Part shown: in pieces, positions 46,500 through 58,624 of the stretch
Position numbering within the stretch: the stretch's first letter is position 1
How the letters are laid out: the number at the start of each line of letters is the position of its first letter
DNA from: Cunninghamia lanceolata
Taxonomy: Eukaryota > Streptophyta > Pinopsida > Cupressales > Cupressaceae
DNA length: 64,000 nt
Direction: 5' to 3'
Assembly (NCBI GenBank): GCA_027924645.1
Contig: BSBN01001199.1
Location: forward strand, 620,001 to 684,000
Position numbers and translations under genes: made by a program
The notes under the pieces: generated by a model
Database searches by the model: none
What the model was told of the DNA's origin: nothing
Seen by the model: only the letters and a program-made list of their open reading frames with translations

Positions 46500-48021
46500 T
46501 TTTGATATGTGCTGGGCAACTAAGATGGAGGGTGAATCAGTTGTCCCAAAAACTTAAACACTTATTGCAATTAAACATCTATCACTTATTATGATTTAAT
46601 AATCAATGCATGAAATCAGAGACTTAACCATATAAATAACATCAAACACAAGAGACACTAGATTTTACATGGAAAACCCCAAGGTGGGGAAAAACCACAG
46701 AGAGGATTAGCTCTTAATGTATATTGTAATCTTAAAATAATGATGTTTAGGCTTGGTCACTCCATGGGCCTAAACATACTGGATTATTACCATGAAGAAC
46801 AACTAGGTCTAGCAGGCTCACTGCCTCAACCCTAAACCTAGCAAGATTACAATAAGGGTTGTTAAACCCTACTGGTGGCTCACTGCCAAGCTCTCTACCA
46901 AAATAAACACCTTCTTATGTTTGTGATTGAAGTACAATAATTCCTCTACTCTACTTTGCCTCTATTCTGCTCTTTCTCTTCTTTCCTCTTCCTCTTCTTT
47001 GCTCTGCCTTTTGGACCTTTCTTAATATCTTGTAATTTTTGCTCAAGGACACTTTTTCCACAACTCAACTACAAGTATTTATACACTACATCAACCTTGG
47101 AATGATCATCGACGTCGGCATCATGATCATCAACCATTGGAACAATCTCCAAGGTTAGTATTACAAACATTTATAAAATAGGTCCTAACCTATTACAACA
47201 TTATGCAAAAGAAATGAAATGTGGATCACGCCATGCCTTAGGTGGGACTCAAACATGATCTTCCACACCACAATATGCTTCTACAATCTTCCAAAGATCT
47301 CTGCAATCATTAGGATTAACCAGGTCGGCCAAGACTGGTTACATACTACATTATCTAGGAACAATCTTCAAACACAATCTCAATTTCTAAACATGGACCA
47401 AAGTCCAGATAGGAACATGATTAGGAGAGATCCACAAGCACATTAACCACTTTATCCATAGGAATCTTCTCAACAGAACACATGAACTTTACTATCTTCA
47501 ACTATCATAAAAGAAAGATAGCTTGTGAACCACCAAACCACAAACCATTGCAACTAGAGGCACTTATCATCAACCCAAAATTCCTTCTAGAACTGCAGAG
47601 AAAAATACTTTATTGCAGAGGAATGCGGAGCAAAATACTTTCTTCTTGTCCCAGCTGAACTTACAGAAAAAGTAAGTTTTACTCTAGTGAACACAGCTCA
47701 CTCAGATCTTCATGCGGAGGGCTCAAACCTAGAATGTAGCATCCCTAGTCATACCTCTAACTTGATTCCAATCTGTAGACCACAATCTTCAAGCATAAGT
47801 AAATGCAGAGTAGTTTACCAGATTGTTCTTCAACATACAACTCACTGTCTGTACTGCACTTCTTTGTAACTCACTTGTTCCTTCTGGAGAGGCTAATTTT
47901 CTCAATATCCTCAACATACAAGTCTTCTAAAAAAGTAATAGAATAAGATACAGTTGAAACCAATGACAACAAGGATATGTTGACATCAATGACAAAACTG
48001 ATTAGGAACATACTTGCAACA
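46500..48021 (-). repeat. 5' LTR of element C
   Basis: The minus-strand start TGTTGCAAGTATGTTCCTAATC lies at the plus end 48021. The internal end is slightly degraded (plus TTTTGATATG versus TGTTGATATG in the other LTR). It pairs with 40494-42067. Confidence 0.88.
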
Positions 48022-48026
48022 AATAG

Positions 48027-48233
48027 ATGCTACAACAAAAGGTTGGGAAAGATGATTGAAAGCACAAAAGTTAAAGTAGATGAAGATTTGTATCAAATCT
48101 CACAAGAACCAAAGGATTACAGATCAGATATACCTCCCTACATTGAAGAAGAAGAAGAAGAGGAGAAAGAGAAGGAACAAGTATCAGAAAAGATCCCTAA
48201 GACTCCAGCAAAGTATGTTTAGAGGAAACATTC
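48027..48233 (+). pseudogene. pol: Element A fragment: integrase-RT linker
   Basis: The frame from 40493 continues after the target duplication as CYNKRLGKMIESTKVKVDEDLYQI, then an acidic Glu-rich run and SEKIPKTPAKYV. A stop at 48220 precedes the D insertion. It corresponds to the linker seen in B at 35880-36150. Only about 200 bp of A separate elements C and D. Confidence 0.85.
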
Positions 48234-49477
48234 TGGTGCAGGAGCACCTAACACAAGGTGGCCTCTGTGAGGCATTTAAGTTCATGTTTTATTTTGAAAT
48301 CATGTTTTGTGTTGTAATAAGGTCTATTTGACCAATGCATTTTCATTTCTATGTGTAAGTCCCAAGTGACTTAGGTCACTTTTGTCAAATTGGTTGGTCT
48401 CCCAGCCGCTTAGAATCAGTTGGTTTTTCTCCCAGCTATTTGGAATTAGTTGGTTTTCCTCAGGGTGATTTTATAAACCTAGAGGAATGAACCAAATGGG
48501 CATTGATAATCAGATCGAAGAGAGGAGATTGAATGTAATTGTGCATTATATTAAGGAGAAATTAAACTATTCTGTTCCATCAATTTGATTTTCATTTCCT
48601 GTAGCTGCAAATTGTTAGCTGTAGATTTCCATTCTTTCTGTGCTTTTTGTTGTTACAAAATGTCGATGTGAAGCATTCAACTAGTGATATTTCTGTCAAA
48701 ATCAGTCGAATGGCTTTATTGTACAATATTCATTTGTTTCCTATTTTGTTTCATTTTCTAGTGGTGCAGAGGATCCAGATAGTATGAGGTACACAGTAGG
48801 TTGACCTAGCATCTCCATGTGCTAGGGTTCGGGAAGGTAGACTCTGCAACAACGTATTGGTGAAGTAAACCCTAGTGCAGCCGATAATAATTGTCATGCC
48901 GATGAGACAAGGTCAAAGGTGACATCAGGGTGATCAGCATATCAGTAGCTCTAGAGTAAGTCCCACCAACGGAGCAAGTCTTGCCGAGGGTGTTGGTCCA
49001 TCAGCGCATTAGCCAGAGTTTGTAAGCATTCACTGATGAGAAGAGTCTCCCTGAGGATAATGCCATCGGTGCATCGGGAGAGCAGTTGAGAGTTTCACCG
49101 ATGGGAAGGGTCTCGCCGATAAGGTCATGTCCAACCAGTGTAGAAACAGTCATGGTTGAGATGAGGTGGAACTTAACCCTCATCGGGCATCGGCCAAATA
49201 TTGTAGGAGTTCGCTGATGAAGGAAGTCACACCAACAAATGAAGCCCATCAATGCATTAGAAGAAGAGTAAAAGGTCCCACCGATAGAAGTAGTCTCACA
49301 GAAGATAAAGTGGATTTAAGTTATTGGAGTAAGTTTGATCAATGGTAAGACTTAGGAAAGTCTTTCCGATGGGGGTTGTTTGACTGATGGAGATGTATCG
49401 GCAGCTCATTTGTCAAGTCTTGCCAACTATAAGGAATTAGGGCCCATTCTACGTTTCTTGATGTGTGTTCCCCAACA
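48234..49477 (+). repeat. 5' LTR of element D
   Basis: It starts TGGTGCAGGAGCACCTAAC and ends TGTTCCCCAACA before the primer site. The second half is rich in short CCGATG/CATCGG and TCTCGCCGA motifs in both directions (48880-49420), without a clear unit length. It pairs with the interrupted 3' LTR. Confidence 0.9.
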
Positions 49478-49480
49478 TAT

Positions 49481-49493
49481 TGGTATCAGAGCC
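49481..49493 (+). promoter_or_regulatory. Primer binding site of element D
   Basis: TGGTATCAGAGCC, three bases after the LTR end; perfect match to the initiator tRNA-Met type. Confidence 0.92.
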
Positions 49494-49503
49494 ATAAAAG
49501 GTT

Positions 49504-50619
49504 ATGTGGTTGATCTGGTATATGTTAGTAGAGGAGAGCGAAGGAGAGGCTAGCAATATGCCTCCAAAGGGGATGACCACCAAAGTGGCCAAGAAATTTA
49601 AGGAGATGGAAGAGATGATCAGAACTGGAGTCAGGGAAGCACTCTACGCAGAATTGAAGGCAATGAAGATAGGAAAAAGGATAGAGGAAGGTTTAGATGG
49701 AGAAGAAGAAAATGCAGAAAAAGAAGAGGAACAAGAAGAGGCAGAGATACCTGCAGATCAAAAGCATTTCCTGGAAGCCATTAAGGCTATTGGCAAGGAC
49801 TCTTCAGAGGCTCAGATAGATATCCCCATGTTCAGTGGAAAGATAAATGCTGACAAAGTCATGGAATGGATTGAGACTCTAAATAACTACTTCGAGTACA
49901 AAGAAGTTCCTAAAAGTAAGAGAGTTAAGTTTGCAAAAACTAAACTCAAAGGTGCTATCCTTACATGGTGGAATTACGCCCAAGGAGAAAGGGTAAAGAA
50001 TGGGAAGAGGATGATCTCTTCGTGGAGTAGAATGCTGGAGAAGATCAAGTCCCAATTCCTTCCATCTGACTACGAGGTGCAGATTTATAGGAAAATGTAG
50101 AACCTCAAACAAAAAGATATGGATGTGGCTACTTACACCAAGGAGTTTCACAAATACACTCTTCATTGTGGGTACATGGAGGATGAAAAAGCCAAGGTAG
50201 CAAGGTATCTAAATGGTCTGAGGTTCAATATTCAAGATGAGATAAGTTTGTTTACCCCTGAAACCGTGGAAAAATGCTTTCAAGTAGCATTGAGAGCTAA
50301 AGAGCAGCTACAGAGGAAAGGTGACCAGCACGGTAGAGGAAGTGGTGACATAAATTTTTGAGGCAGAGGCATTTTTGGAGGTAGAAGTCCTAATCAGAGG
50401 CCTAGTGGTGAGTCTAGCCAAGAAGAGCAAGTTGGGGACTCAAGTAGCAGAGGAGGCTACCAAGAGAGAAGGCCTAATGGAAGAGATGGGACAAATGGAT
50501 CAGGTAGAGGATCCAAGCTCTCCAACATGAGATGTTATAACTGCAATCAGATAGGGCACCCGGCCTATAAGTATCCAGAGAAGGCCTTAACTTCTCATGG
50601 TAATGAGAGATGAACCACA
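49504..50619 (+). pseudogene. gag: Element D gag
   Basis: The likely start is ATG 49558 (MPPKGMTTKVAKKFKEMEEM), 54 bp inside the open stretch. A Glu-rich part is followed by the gag domain: IDIPMFSGKINADKVMEWIETLNNYFEYKEVPKS, LKGAILTWWNYAQGERVKNGK, DVATYTKEFHKY, VARYLNGLRFNIQDEI. TAG at 50098 and TGA at 50359 break the frame. The knuckle near 50533 reads CYNCNQIGHPAYKYP, with the last Cys changed to Tyr. Gag would form the particle. The same motifs in the same order occur in element E. Confidence 0.88.
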
Positions 50620-51486
50620 TTGACTCAAGAGGATGCAGGGAGTGTGACATCTCCTGAAGTGACTTTGACATCAGAGATGGGAGAAAATATGATGATCAAG
50701 AGGACGCTACTCAAAGAACTAGTGCAAACTAAACCATCACAAAGGAGATCACTTTTTAGGATCAATTACAAAAGCACAAGTAAAATATGCAAGGTAGTAA
50801 TAGATTATGGTTCAACAGATAATATGGTGTCTAGGGAAATGGTGGATAAATTGAAACTAGAAAGGATTCCTCATCAAACCCCTTACAAAGCATCTTGGGT
50901 AAGTGATAGCCAATCACTTTTGGTAGATGAATAGGCATATGTTGATTTTTAGATTGGAGAATATAAGGATAGAATTTTATGTGACATTTTGCCCATGGAA
51001 TGTTGTCACCTACTTTTAGGTAGGCCATGGCAATTTGATAGGCAAGCATTATATGATGGATATGCTAACACATACACCATCAAGAAGGATGGGCAGACTT
51101 TTTTGATGACACCATTACAGAAGGATGTTGAAGCAAAGAAGGCAGCCAAGATCATTTTGGTGGGTAAGAAAGAGTTTGTAAACATCAATAAAGAAGAGAC
51201 CAAGAAAGTTGAGAATACCTCAAGGAGTGGGGTTGCCAAAGATCAAAGTTTGAAGGTGATTTCAGTTTTGAATGATGGAGATCAGATGGTGATGTCTAAG
51301 ATGGATCAAAAGGAGGTCAAAGAGCAAGTTTACAAGCAGCCACAAGGCGGTTGGAAAGAAAGAGATGCTATCATAGTAGGGACCATTGTTTGTCCTCTAG
51401 AGCCAATAAGAGTTGAAAGACAATCATATTCTAACATAGTAGTAGTACAAGAAGGATTAACCAAGGCTTTGACTAGAGGTGTCTAG
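50620..51486 (+). pseudogene. pol: Element D protease region
   Basis: RRSLFRINYKSTSKICKVVIDYGSTDNMVS holds the aspartic protease site; DSG is DYG at 50803-50811. TAG stops at 50932 and 50950 interrupt it. Then ECCHLLLGRPWQFDRQALYDGYANTYTIKKDG follows, as in E's protease (ACHLLFGRPWQYD). The last 165 codons are open and end at TAG 51484; no RT motif follows. Confidence 0.85.
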
Positions 51487-51716
51487 GCAGATATGACAGT
51501 AAGCAATCATGGCATGCAACATTCAAGTTTGGTTGCAAGCGCTCACCCATGGCAAGGTGTGAGAAGGGCCTACAATGCTAGGCATGAGTCTTTAATTCCA
51601 TGGAAGAAGGTTGCAGTCCAGAGATCATGGAGAAGACATGAGGCAGCAAAGGATAATGGTGGAGCCAGACAAAGACTCAACTCATGTGGCATGAGTTCTT
51701 TTCTAAGTGGGGTGTA
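51487..51716 (+). other. Element D tail between protease and 3' LTR
   Basis: Only 230 bp separate the protease end from the LTR, against about 3 kb of pol in element E. The end GTGGGGTGTATGG before the LTR is moderately purine-rich and may be the polypurine tract. An open frame at 51493-51753 runs into the LTR and shows no known motif. Confidence 0.7.
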
Positions 51717-52870
51717 TGGTGTAGGAGCACCTAACACAAGGTGGCCTCCGTGAGGCATTTAAGTTCATGTTTTGTTTTGAAATCATGTTTTGTGTTGTAA
51801 TAAGGTCTATTTGACCAACGCATTTTCATTTCTATTTGTAAGTCCCAAGTGACTTAGGTCACTTTTGTCAAATTGTTAGTCTTAAGATGGTTGGTCTCTC
51901 AGCTGCTTGGAATCGGTTGGTTTTTCTCCCAGCCATTTGGAATCAGTTGGTTTTCCTCAGGGTGAGTTTATAAACCCAGAGGAATGAACCAAATGGGCAT
52001 TGATAATCAGATCAAAGAGAGGAGATTGAATGTAATTGTGCATTGTGTTAAGGAGAAATCAAAATATTATGTTCCATCAATTTGATTTCAATTTCCTGTA
52101 ACTGTAAATTGTTAGCTGTAGATTTCCATTCTTTCTGTACTTTTCGTTGTAAAATGTTGATGGGAAGCATTCCATTGGTGATATTTCTATTAAAATCAGT
52201 GGAATAGCTTCATTGTACAATATTCATTTGTTTCCTATTTTGTTTCATTATTCGGTAGTGCAGAGGATCCAAACAGTGCGAGGTGCACAGTAGGTTGACT
52301 TAGCATCTCCATGTACTAGGGTTCAGGAAGGTAGATTGTGCAATGGCGTATCAGTGAAGTAAACCCTAGTGAGGTTAATAATAATTGTCATGCCAATGAG
52401 AGAAGGTCAAAGGTGACATTGGGGTGATCGGCGTATCGGTAGCTCTAGAGTAAGTCCCACTGATGGAGCAAGTCTCGCCGAGGGTGTTGGTCCGTTGGTG
52501 CATCAGCTAGAGTTTGTAAGAATTCACCGATGAGAAGAGTCTCCCCAAAGATAATGTCATCAGTGCATCAGGAGAGCAATTGAGATTTTCACCAACGGGA
52601 AGGGTCTCGCTGATAAGGTCACATCCAACCGGTGTGGAAGCCATCATGGTTGAGATGAGGTGGAACTTAACCATCATCAGGCATCGGACAAAGATTGTAG
52701 GAGTTCGTCGATGAAGGAAGTCACACCGATGTTGAAGCCCATCGATGCATCAGAAGGAGAGTAAAAGGTCCCGCTGATAGAAGTAGTCTCACCAAAGATA
52801 AAGTGGAGTTAAGCTATCAGAGTAGTTTGATCAATAGTAAGACTTAGGAAAGTCTTTCTAATAGGGGTTG
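51717..52870 (+). repeat. 3' LTR of element D, left part
   Basis: It matches the 5' LTR of D from TGGTGTAGGAGCACC up to GGGGTTG, where chromovirus E is inserted. The last 86 bp are at 60353-60438. Confidence 0.9.
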
Positions 52871-54218
52871 TGATGCAGAGTGGACAGCGGGTCGTGGAAA
52901 ACTATTTAGCAGTCGGCAGTTAACCAGCCACTAACATACATTTTCTGCATATGTGTTTCCATCAGCAAAACCCACTTCTATCGGCGAGCTTAAACCCTGT
53001 CACACTGAGCTCCATCCTTAGGCCGATGGGACTTAGATTTTGCACCTATCGGTGAGATCATCGCTATCAGCAGATGGTTTGTATTTCCTACCATTACGCC
53101 GATATGAGTATGTCCCTTCGGTTGAACCTCTGAACCAACCGTACCATTGAACCAATACTATCAGTTCCACCGCTTAGCTTAAAGTTACTATCGGCAACTC
53201 TCAACTACACTGTCAAACCACTGAACCCATCATTTTATTGAACCGGTGCTATTACTGAACCTATCGCTTGTTTGCTGAACCATGAACCCCTTTGAACCGT
53301 TGAACCAGTTCAAAGGTTCAATCCAACACTTAACCAATTCAAAGATTCCTTCGAAGCCTTACTTAATTTCTTACAAACATTCATTGAGCCAAATGAATCC
53401 GATATGCAGGCAAACTGTTGAACCTTTCTTTAAAGGTTTAAACTAAAACTTTCTGCCCGGTTCCAACCAACTATGGAATCTGATAGGCTACCTGCTAACT
53501 CCATTGGACCGAAAGGTCATTGAAGCTCTAAAATTAGTTCAGCACAGGGGTTCAAACTATATGCGACGCCAATTTGCATAGCCAAAATCCTTGCGACTAC
53601 GCCAACATGTACCTTCTACAAACGTATAAATTTTTCTGACTTTAACAACCTAGCACAAGAGGATGCTAGGGTTCATCTCAGCATGCTGCAAAACTTGAGC
53701 CTGCGAAAGCAAAATGCACAGAAACAAAATAGAAAACCTAATCTAATATATACAGCCATTCCACTGATTACGAAGTAATCAACCGATGGAATGGATTAGA
53801 GAACCCATCTTGGCTGTAAATTAGAAAATTGACTACACAAGGAAATTGAACACTAGAAAACAACACAAATAGGATCCTTCTTTTATTGCTTACATAAATT
53901 GTTACAGATATTTGATTTCATAGTTTTAGGACTTTACTACTCTCTATAACAATCTCAATCTATCTTCCTCTCTATGACAATCTCAATCTGAGCTGAGCTA
54001 TTTAACTAGTTGCCAACAGTAGTACAGACTTGATTCCCAGCGGCTGGGAGAGATAACCAACTAACAAACTCTTGACAAACTAACAACCTTATCATGACAG
54101 CTCGATAAGTGTCCTAGGGAATTACAAACACCAATGACAAGTCTGGTCAAATAGACCTTATTACATTAAATATAGAAAATGCATAAGACTCTAGTCTTCT
54201 TGGGGTGTTCCTGCACCA
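52871..54218 (-). repeat. 3' LTR of chromovirus E
   Basis: It pairs with 58958-60347 but is 42 bp shorter, mainly because of two local slippage-type differences (near 53280 and 54130). A cluster of TTGAACC and its complement GGTTCAA lies at 53210-53430. Confidence 0.9.
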
Positions 54219-54454
54219 TACTCCCTGAGAAAAGAAATCTCAAGTCCACTTGAGATGAGAGTTTGGAGATCTGTACCATGTTGGATGATCTACTCTTCAG
54301 GCATCCAAACTGCCTCTGAATCAGGTTTCCCTTGCCAAGCCACCAAGTATTTCATATACTCTTTGTTCCTTGTCATCTTTGCCATTCTTGAGTCTAAAAT
54401 CTTCCGTAAGTTTGGTGGATCATGCTTAGGAATATCATCATCTATTGTTCCCTA
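54219..54454 (-). pseudogene. pol: Element E chromodomain
   Basis: The minus strand reads DIPKHDPPNLRKILDSRM, then EYMKYLVAWQGKPDSEAVWMPEE, then IIQHGTDLQTLIS. This is a chromodomain with the Y/W/W aromatic pattern and the KYLVxWxGxPxxEAxW core. Chromodomains at the integrase end of chromoviruses bind methylated histones and steer insertion to heterochromatin. A stop follows PEE, and stops precede the domain near 54453, so it is cut from the integrase in this copy. Confidence 0.85.
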
Positions 54455-55558
54455 TCATGGTTCATGTTCTACATCTACATTATGTTTGTATGGAGTTAAA
54501 TCACATACATTAAAAATAGGTGACAAGCCAAGATCAAAAGGGAGTTGGATTTCATAAGCATTCTGTCCACATTTCTTCAAAATCTGACATGGTCCAATCT
54601 TCCTCTGCATTAATTTGGTATGTTTTCCTTTTGGGAGTCTTCCCTTCTTCAAATTAACCCACACCAAATCTCCAACATCAAACTGTACATCTCTCTTCTT
54701 TTTATCAGCCTATGCTTTGTACTTTAAAGTAGTTTGCTAGAGTTGGTGTTTGACTTGATCATGGACCTCTTTGATTGCTGATGCAAAGGCTTCTCCATCT
54801 GTACTAATAGACTCTCCTGCAGATATATCTCTTAACTCCAAAATTCCTCTAGGATGAATTCCATATACTACCTGGAAAGATGATTTTCCTGTACTTCTAT
54901 GGATGGTGTCATTATAAGAAAATTTTGCCTGTGATAGGATGTTATCCCATTTCTCTCCATGCTATCTTGTCAAACATTCGAGCAGATTTCCCAATGACCG
55001 ATTGACCACTTCAGTCTGTCCATCTATTTGAGGGTGATAAGCTGATGAGAAAGACAAATTGGTTCCAAGCTTCTTCCAAAGAGTCCTCCAAAAATGACCA
55101 ATAAACTTCACATCTCTATCTGACACTATGCTCAATGGCAATCCATGTATTCTCACTATTTCCTTGAAAAATAGATCTGCAACATATGAAGCATCACAGG
55201 TGGTTTTGCATGGCAAGAAATGTGTCATTTTGCTGAATCTGTCAACTACAACAAAGACACTATCATACCTCTTCCTTGTTCTAGGTAAACCTAACACAAA
55301 ATCCATGCTTATGCTTTCCCATGGTCTAGAAGGAATGGGCAATGGCTGATATAAACCTGCATTAGTGGATCTTCCTTTTGCCTTCAGACAGATCACACAT
55401 GTCTCCACAAATTTTTTGATATCTGATTGTAGCTTTGGCCAAAAGTAATGCCTCTTCACCAGATCAAGAGTCTTATCCAGACCAAAATGTCCTGCCATGG
55501 CTCCACAATGCTTCTCCTTAATGATATTTAGTCTCATAGAACACCATGGAATGCACAA
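54455..55558 (-). pseudogene. pol: Element E integrase
   Basis: From 55558: HCGAMAGHFGLDKT ... CVICLKAKG (zinc domain), then Asp86 (SMDFVLGLP), Asp147 (VSDRDVKF), Glu183 (DGQTEVVNRSL), with 35 residues between the second Asp and Glu. All three are intact. A stop after ECLTR (54962) is followed by the rest (SFQVVYGIHPRG) and, at 54455-54667, LVWVNLKKGRLPKGKHTKLMQRKIGP, the GPF/Y-like module. It inserts element DNA into the genome. Confidence 0.92.
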
Positions 55559-56290
55559 CTATCCACCTTTGAAAAGTAATCCATCTTGTATTAGAAATTC
55601 AGAGTATTCAACATGATATTTGTCTCCAAAAGAAGTGCATACTTTGTAGATTTCTCCAAATTCTTTATCATCATCATACATAGTCTTTAAGGAATCAATC
55701 CCAACACTTTCCAATTGAATCTAATTTATGGTGAGAGCCCTCCTACTCAAAGCATCTGCTACCTTATTCTTGACCCCTTTCTTGTGCTTGAGTGTGAAAG
55801 TGAAATCTTGCAAAGTTTCCACCCACTTCATGTGTCTATGGTTTAGCTTTTCTTGGCTGTTTATGAAACTGAGGCCTGATTATCTGTGAACACTATGTAT
55901 TCTGTTGGGATCAAGTAATGCCTCCACTTTTTGAGTGACTGGACTAGAGCATACATCTCCAGATCATATGATGAATAGATTTTCTTAGCATCATTTAATT
56001 TCTCACTAAAAAATGCAATAGGCCTCCCTTCTTGATTGAGTACTACTCCAATTGCCATGTGACTTGCATCACATTCGACCTGAAAAATCTTGTTAAAATC
56101 AGGAAGTGCAAGGACTGGCTGCTGTGCGACTTTCTTCTTCAATGTTTCAAATGAATCATCTGCCTCCTTTGTCCAAGTAAATATGCACTTCTATCCTCCT
56201 TTTATGGTGTCAAGGATGGGTGCACAGACATGACTAAACCCTCTTATGAACTTCCTATATAAGGTTGCTAACCCATGGAAACTTCTGACA
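55559..56290 (-). pseudogene. pol: Element E RNase H and connection
   Basis: 55861-56142 reads VAQQPVLALPDFNKIFQVECDASHMAIGVVLNQEGRPIAFFSEKLNDAKKIYSSYDLEMYALVQSLKKWRHYL in pieces, with DAS, the Glu in YDLEMYA and TDNQA present. Upstream (56143-56290) FVWTKEADDSFETLKKK-like text is frameshifted; downstream (55559-55860) the spacer to integrase has stops. RNase H removes RNA from the hybrid during copying. Confidence 0.88.
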
Positions 56291-56911
56291 TCATTCATGG
56301 TTCTGGGAGTTGGCCAAGACAATATGGCACTTACCTTTTCTTGATCCATTTTTTAGTTTTCCCTGTGAGATGACAAAACCCAAGTAGATAATCTCTTCCT
56401 GCATAAACAAACACTTCTCTAAGTTTATCATGAGCTGCTCTTCATGTAACCTTTTGAGAACCAGGTCTACATGTTTGAGGTGTTCTTCCCTTGTATTGCT
56501 GAAAATCAGAATGTCATCAAGATATATTATGACAAATTTACCTATAAATTCTCTCAAGACCTCACTCATCAATCTCATAAATGTGCTAGGAGCATTGGAT
56601 AAACCAAAAGGCATGACCTTCCACTCATACAACCCTTCATTGGTCTTAAATGCAGTTTTCTATTCATCTCCTGGACTAATCCTGATCTGATGATAGCCAC
56701 TTTTCAAATCTATTTTTGTAAAATATTTGGCACCTCCTAAACAATCAAGCAAATCCTCTATCCTAGGTATTGGGAACCTATACCTGATTGTGATCTTGTT
56801 AATAGCCCTTAAATCAGTGCAAAGCCTCCAAGTGCCTTCTTTCTTTAGTGCTAGTACAGTTGGTATTGCACATGGACTTAAACTCTTGCCAATTAGGCAT
56901 GTGTCCAACAA
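56291..56911 (-). pseudogene. pol: Element E reverse transcriptase
   Basis: From 56911: [69 protein letters not shown], a stop, then [29 protein letters not shown] and the catalytic YLDD at 56513-56524. A frameshift after [13 protein letters not shown] ends the clear part. RT motifs are intact apart from the stop at 56660 and the shift near 56350. Confidence 0.92.
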
Positions 56912-57139
56912 TTCCTCAATTTGTCTTGCTACCTCTGCATTCTATTATGGGGTGAGCTTGTATGCTGCTTTGTTTGGCAATGTAGATCCTAGGATCAGAT
57001 CTATACAATGGATGATATCTCTTATAGGTGGTAGAGACCTTGGCATTCCATTAGAGATGATGCCTTTGTATTTGTCCAATAGCTCTTGAACAACTGGACC
57101 TATAAATCTTTGTCTCTTCTCTCCCTTGACTTCTTGTTG
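56912..57139 (-). pseudogene. pol: Element E protease-RT linker
   Basis: The minus strand reads GPVVQELLDKYKGIISNGMPRSLPPIRDIIHCIDLILGSTLPNKAAYKLTP in pieces. This is the usual chromovirus segment before RT (LPPxRxIxHxIDLxPG, LPNKxAYRxxP). Two stops follow. Confidence 0.85.
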
Positions 57140-57829
57140 CTATTCCTTATTCACCTTTAGGCATGGGATTAGAGCATATGCAACTGCTCCTTCTTCTGCT
57201 ATTTCTGTCATGAACTGTTTGCCTTCCACCAGCATTGCCTTGACTTCTTTTCCTTTTGATTCTACCTCCTTATCCATCAATGGTATTAATTCTATTACCT
57301 TACCATCCTTGGTGATTGAATAAGTATTTCTAACCCCATCATGTTGTGCTCTCAAATCATATTGCCATGGTCTTCCAAATAGGAGATGGCAAGCATCCAT
57401 CTGAGCTATGTCAAATAACAATTTATCCTTGTATGGTCCAATTTGGAATTCTACCCAAGCCTGTTCTTCTACAACTATTTGTTGGCCTTGAGTGAGCCAT
57501 GAAATCTTGTATGGGCAAGGATGTGGCAGCCTCCTAAGCTTAAGCTTTTCTACCATTTCAACAGACACAAAATTTTTAGTAGATCCAGAATCAATCAGAA
57601 CTTTACATACCTTATCTCCTGCCTTGCAAGTGGTTTTGAAAAGACACTTTCTCTGTGGGGGTTCTCTGTCAGGCACCTTCATGGTGGTCATTGTTCTTCT
57701 AATCATCAAAGATTCTCCTTTTTTAGGATACTCATAACCATCAGGAACATTCATACTTTGATACATGTTTGAGCTTGTCATACTTTGACAATCAGATTCT
57801 TGGATCAGATTTGTCCTCCTGTCTCCCAT
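57140..57829 (-). pseudogene. pol: Element E protease
   Basis: 229 open codons. KVCKVLIDSGSTKNFVS holds the aspartic protease site, DSG intact at 57584-57592. MDACHLLFGRPWQYDLRAQHDG and NTYSITKDGKVIELIPL follow, as in many chromovirus proteases. It cleaves the gag-pol precursor. The open frame has no internal stop and ends KVNKE at 57140. Confidence 0.9.
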
Positions 57830-58624
57830 TGAAGTTTTTGCTTTTTCTGGACATTTGCTGGCTATGTGGCCTTCTTGATTACAATTGTAACATCTAAGAG
57901 GTCCTCTGCCTTGAGATCTCCCTCTAAATGGTGGTCTTCTGCCTCTAAAATTTCCTTTTTGATTGTAACTTCCTTGAGTTTGATTGTTGTCTCCTTTGCT
58001 GCTTTCTTGATTGGATTCACCTTAGTGTCCAAATCCATTTCCTCTACCTCTGAAAGGACTTCTTCCCCCTCTTTGTTGTCTTCCTCTTCCTCTATTGTTC
58101 TTCTCTTGTCTTCTCTTTAATTTCTCTTCCACTTTAAGTGCCAATTGGTAGCACTTCTGAACTGTATCTGGACTACGTAGATTTAAATCTTCTTGGATGG
58201 CAAATCTCAACCCATTGAGATACCTTGCTACCCTCTCTTCCTCATTCTCCTTGACCTTTGTCTAAACAAAAAGTTTCATGAACTCTTCAGTGTATGAACT
58301 GACATCTAACTCCTTCTGCTTCAAATTTTGCCTCCTCTTATGTAGTTGGATGTTGTAATCCAATAGAACATAGGCTTCCTTCACTAAAGCCATCATCTTC
58401 TTCCAAGTAGCAACTTTGTTCTTTCCTTCTTTCACCTTATCATCTTGGATGAAATTCCACCAAGTTAGTGTAGCCTCTTTCATCTTGGATTGGGCCATCT
58501 TTATCCTTTGATGTTCTGGTATTTCCTCTATTTCAAAGAAATTATTCAAGAAGTCTATCCACTCCATCACTGAATCAGGATCCATCTTGCCTACAAATAC
58601 TGGCAGGTCTATTTTTATGTCCAT
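57830..58624 (-). pseudogene. gag: Element E gag
   Basis: From 58624: IDLPVFVGKMDPDSVMEWIDFLNNFFEIEEIPEHQRIKMAQSKMKEATLTWWNF in pieces. Then comes a stop (58262), RVARYLNGLRFAIQEDLNLRSPDTVQKCYQLALKVEEKLKRR, an Arg/Gly-rich part, another stop and the complete CCHC knuckle CYNCNQEGHIASKC near 57850-57895. The true start is probably upstream, near 58900 (MSDTEGTSEFPIR). Gag packages RNA in the particle. It is close to the gag of element D. Confidence 0.88.

Larger units (their letters stand above)
40494..48021 (-). mobile_element. Element C: near full-length Ty1/copia element
   Basis: 7,528 bp with LTRs at 46500-48021 (5') and 40494-42067 (3') on the minus strand, flanked by TATAG (40489-40493) and AATAG (48022-48026), one mismatch. 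It has a primer site, gag, protease, integrase, RT, RNase H and polypurine tract in copia order. The LTR starts as in B (TGTTGCAAGTATGT), so B and C belong to related families. Several stops, frameshifts and changed catalytic residues make it inactive. Confidence 0.92.

Noticed and set aside
51493..51753. Open frame across the D tail and LTR start
   Set aside because: It crosses the LTR boundary and shows no pol or known motif.
53313..53324. GGTTCAATCC, similar to an RNA polymerase III B box
   Set aside because: It is one of many TTGAACC/GGTTCAA repeats in the E LTR, and no A box or tRNA-like fold accompanies it.
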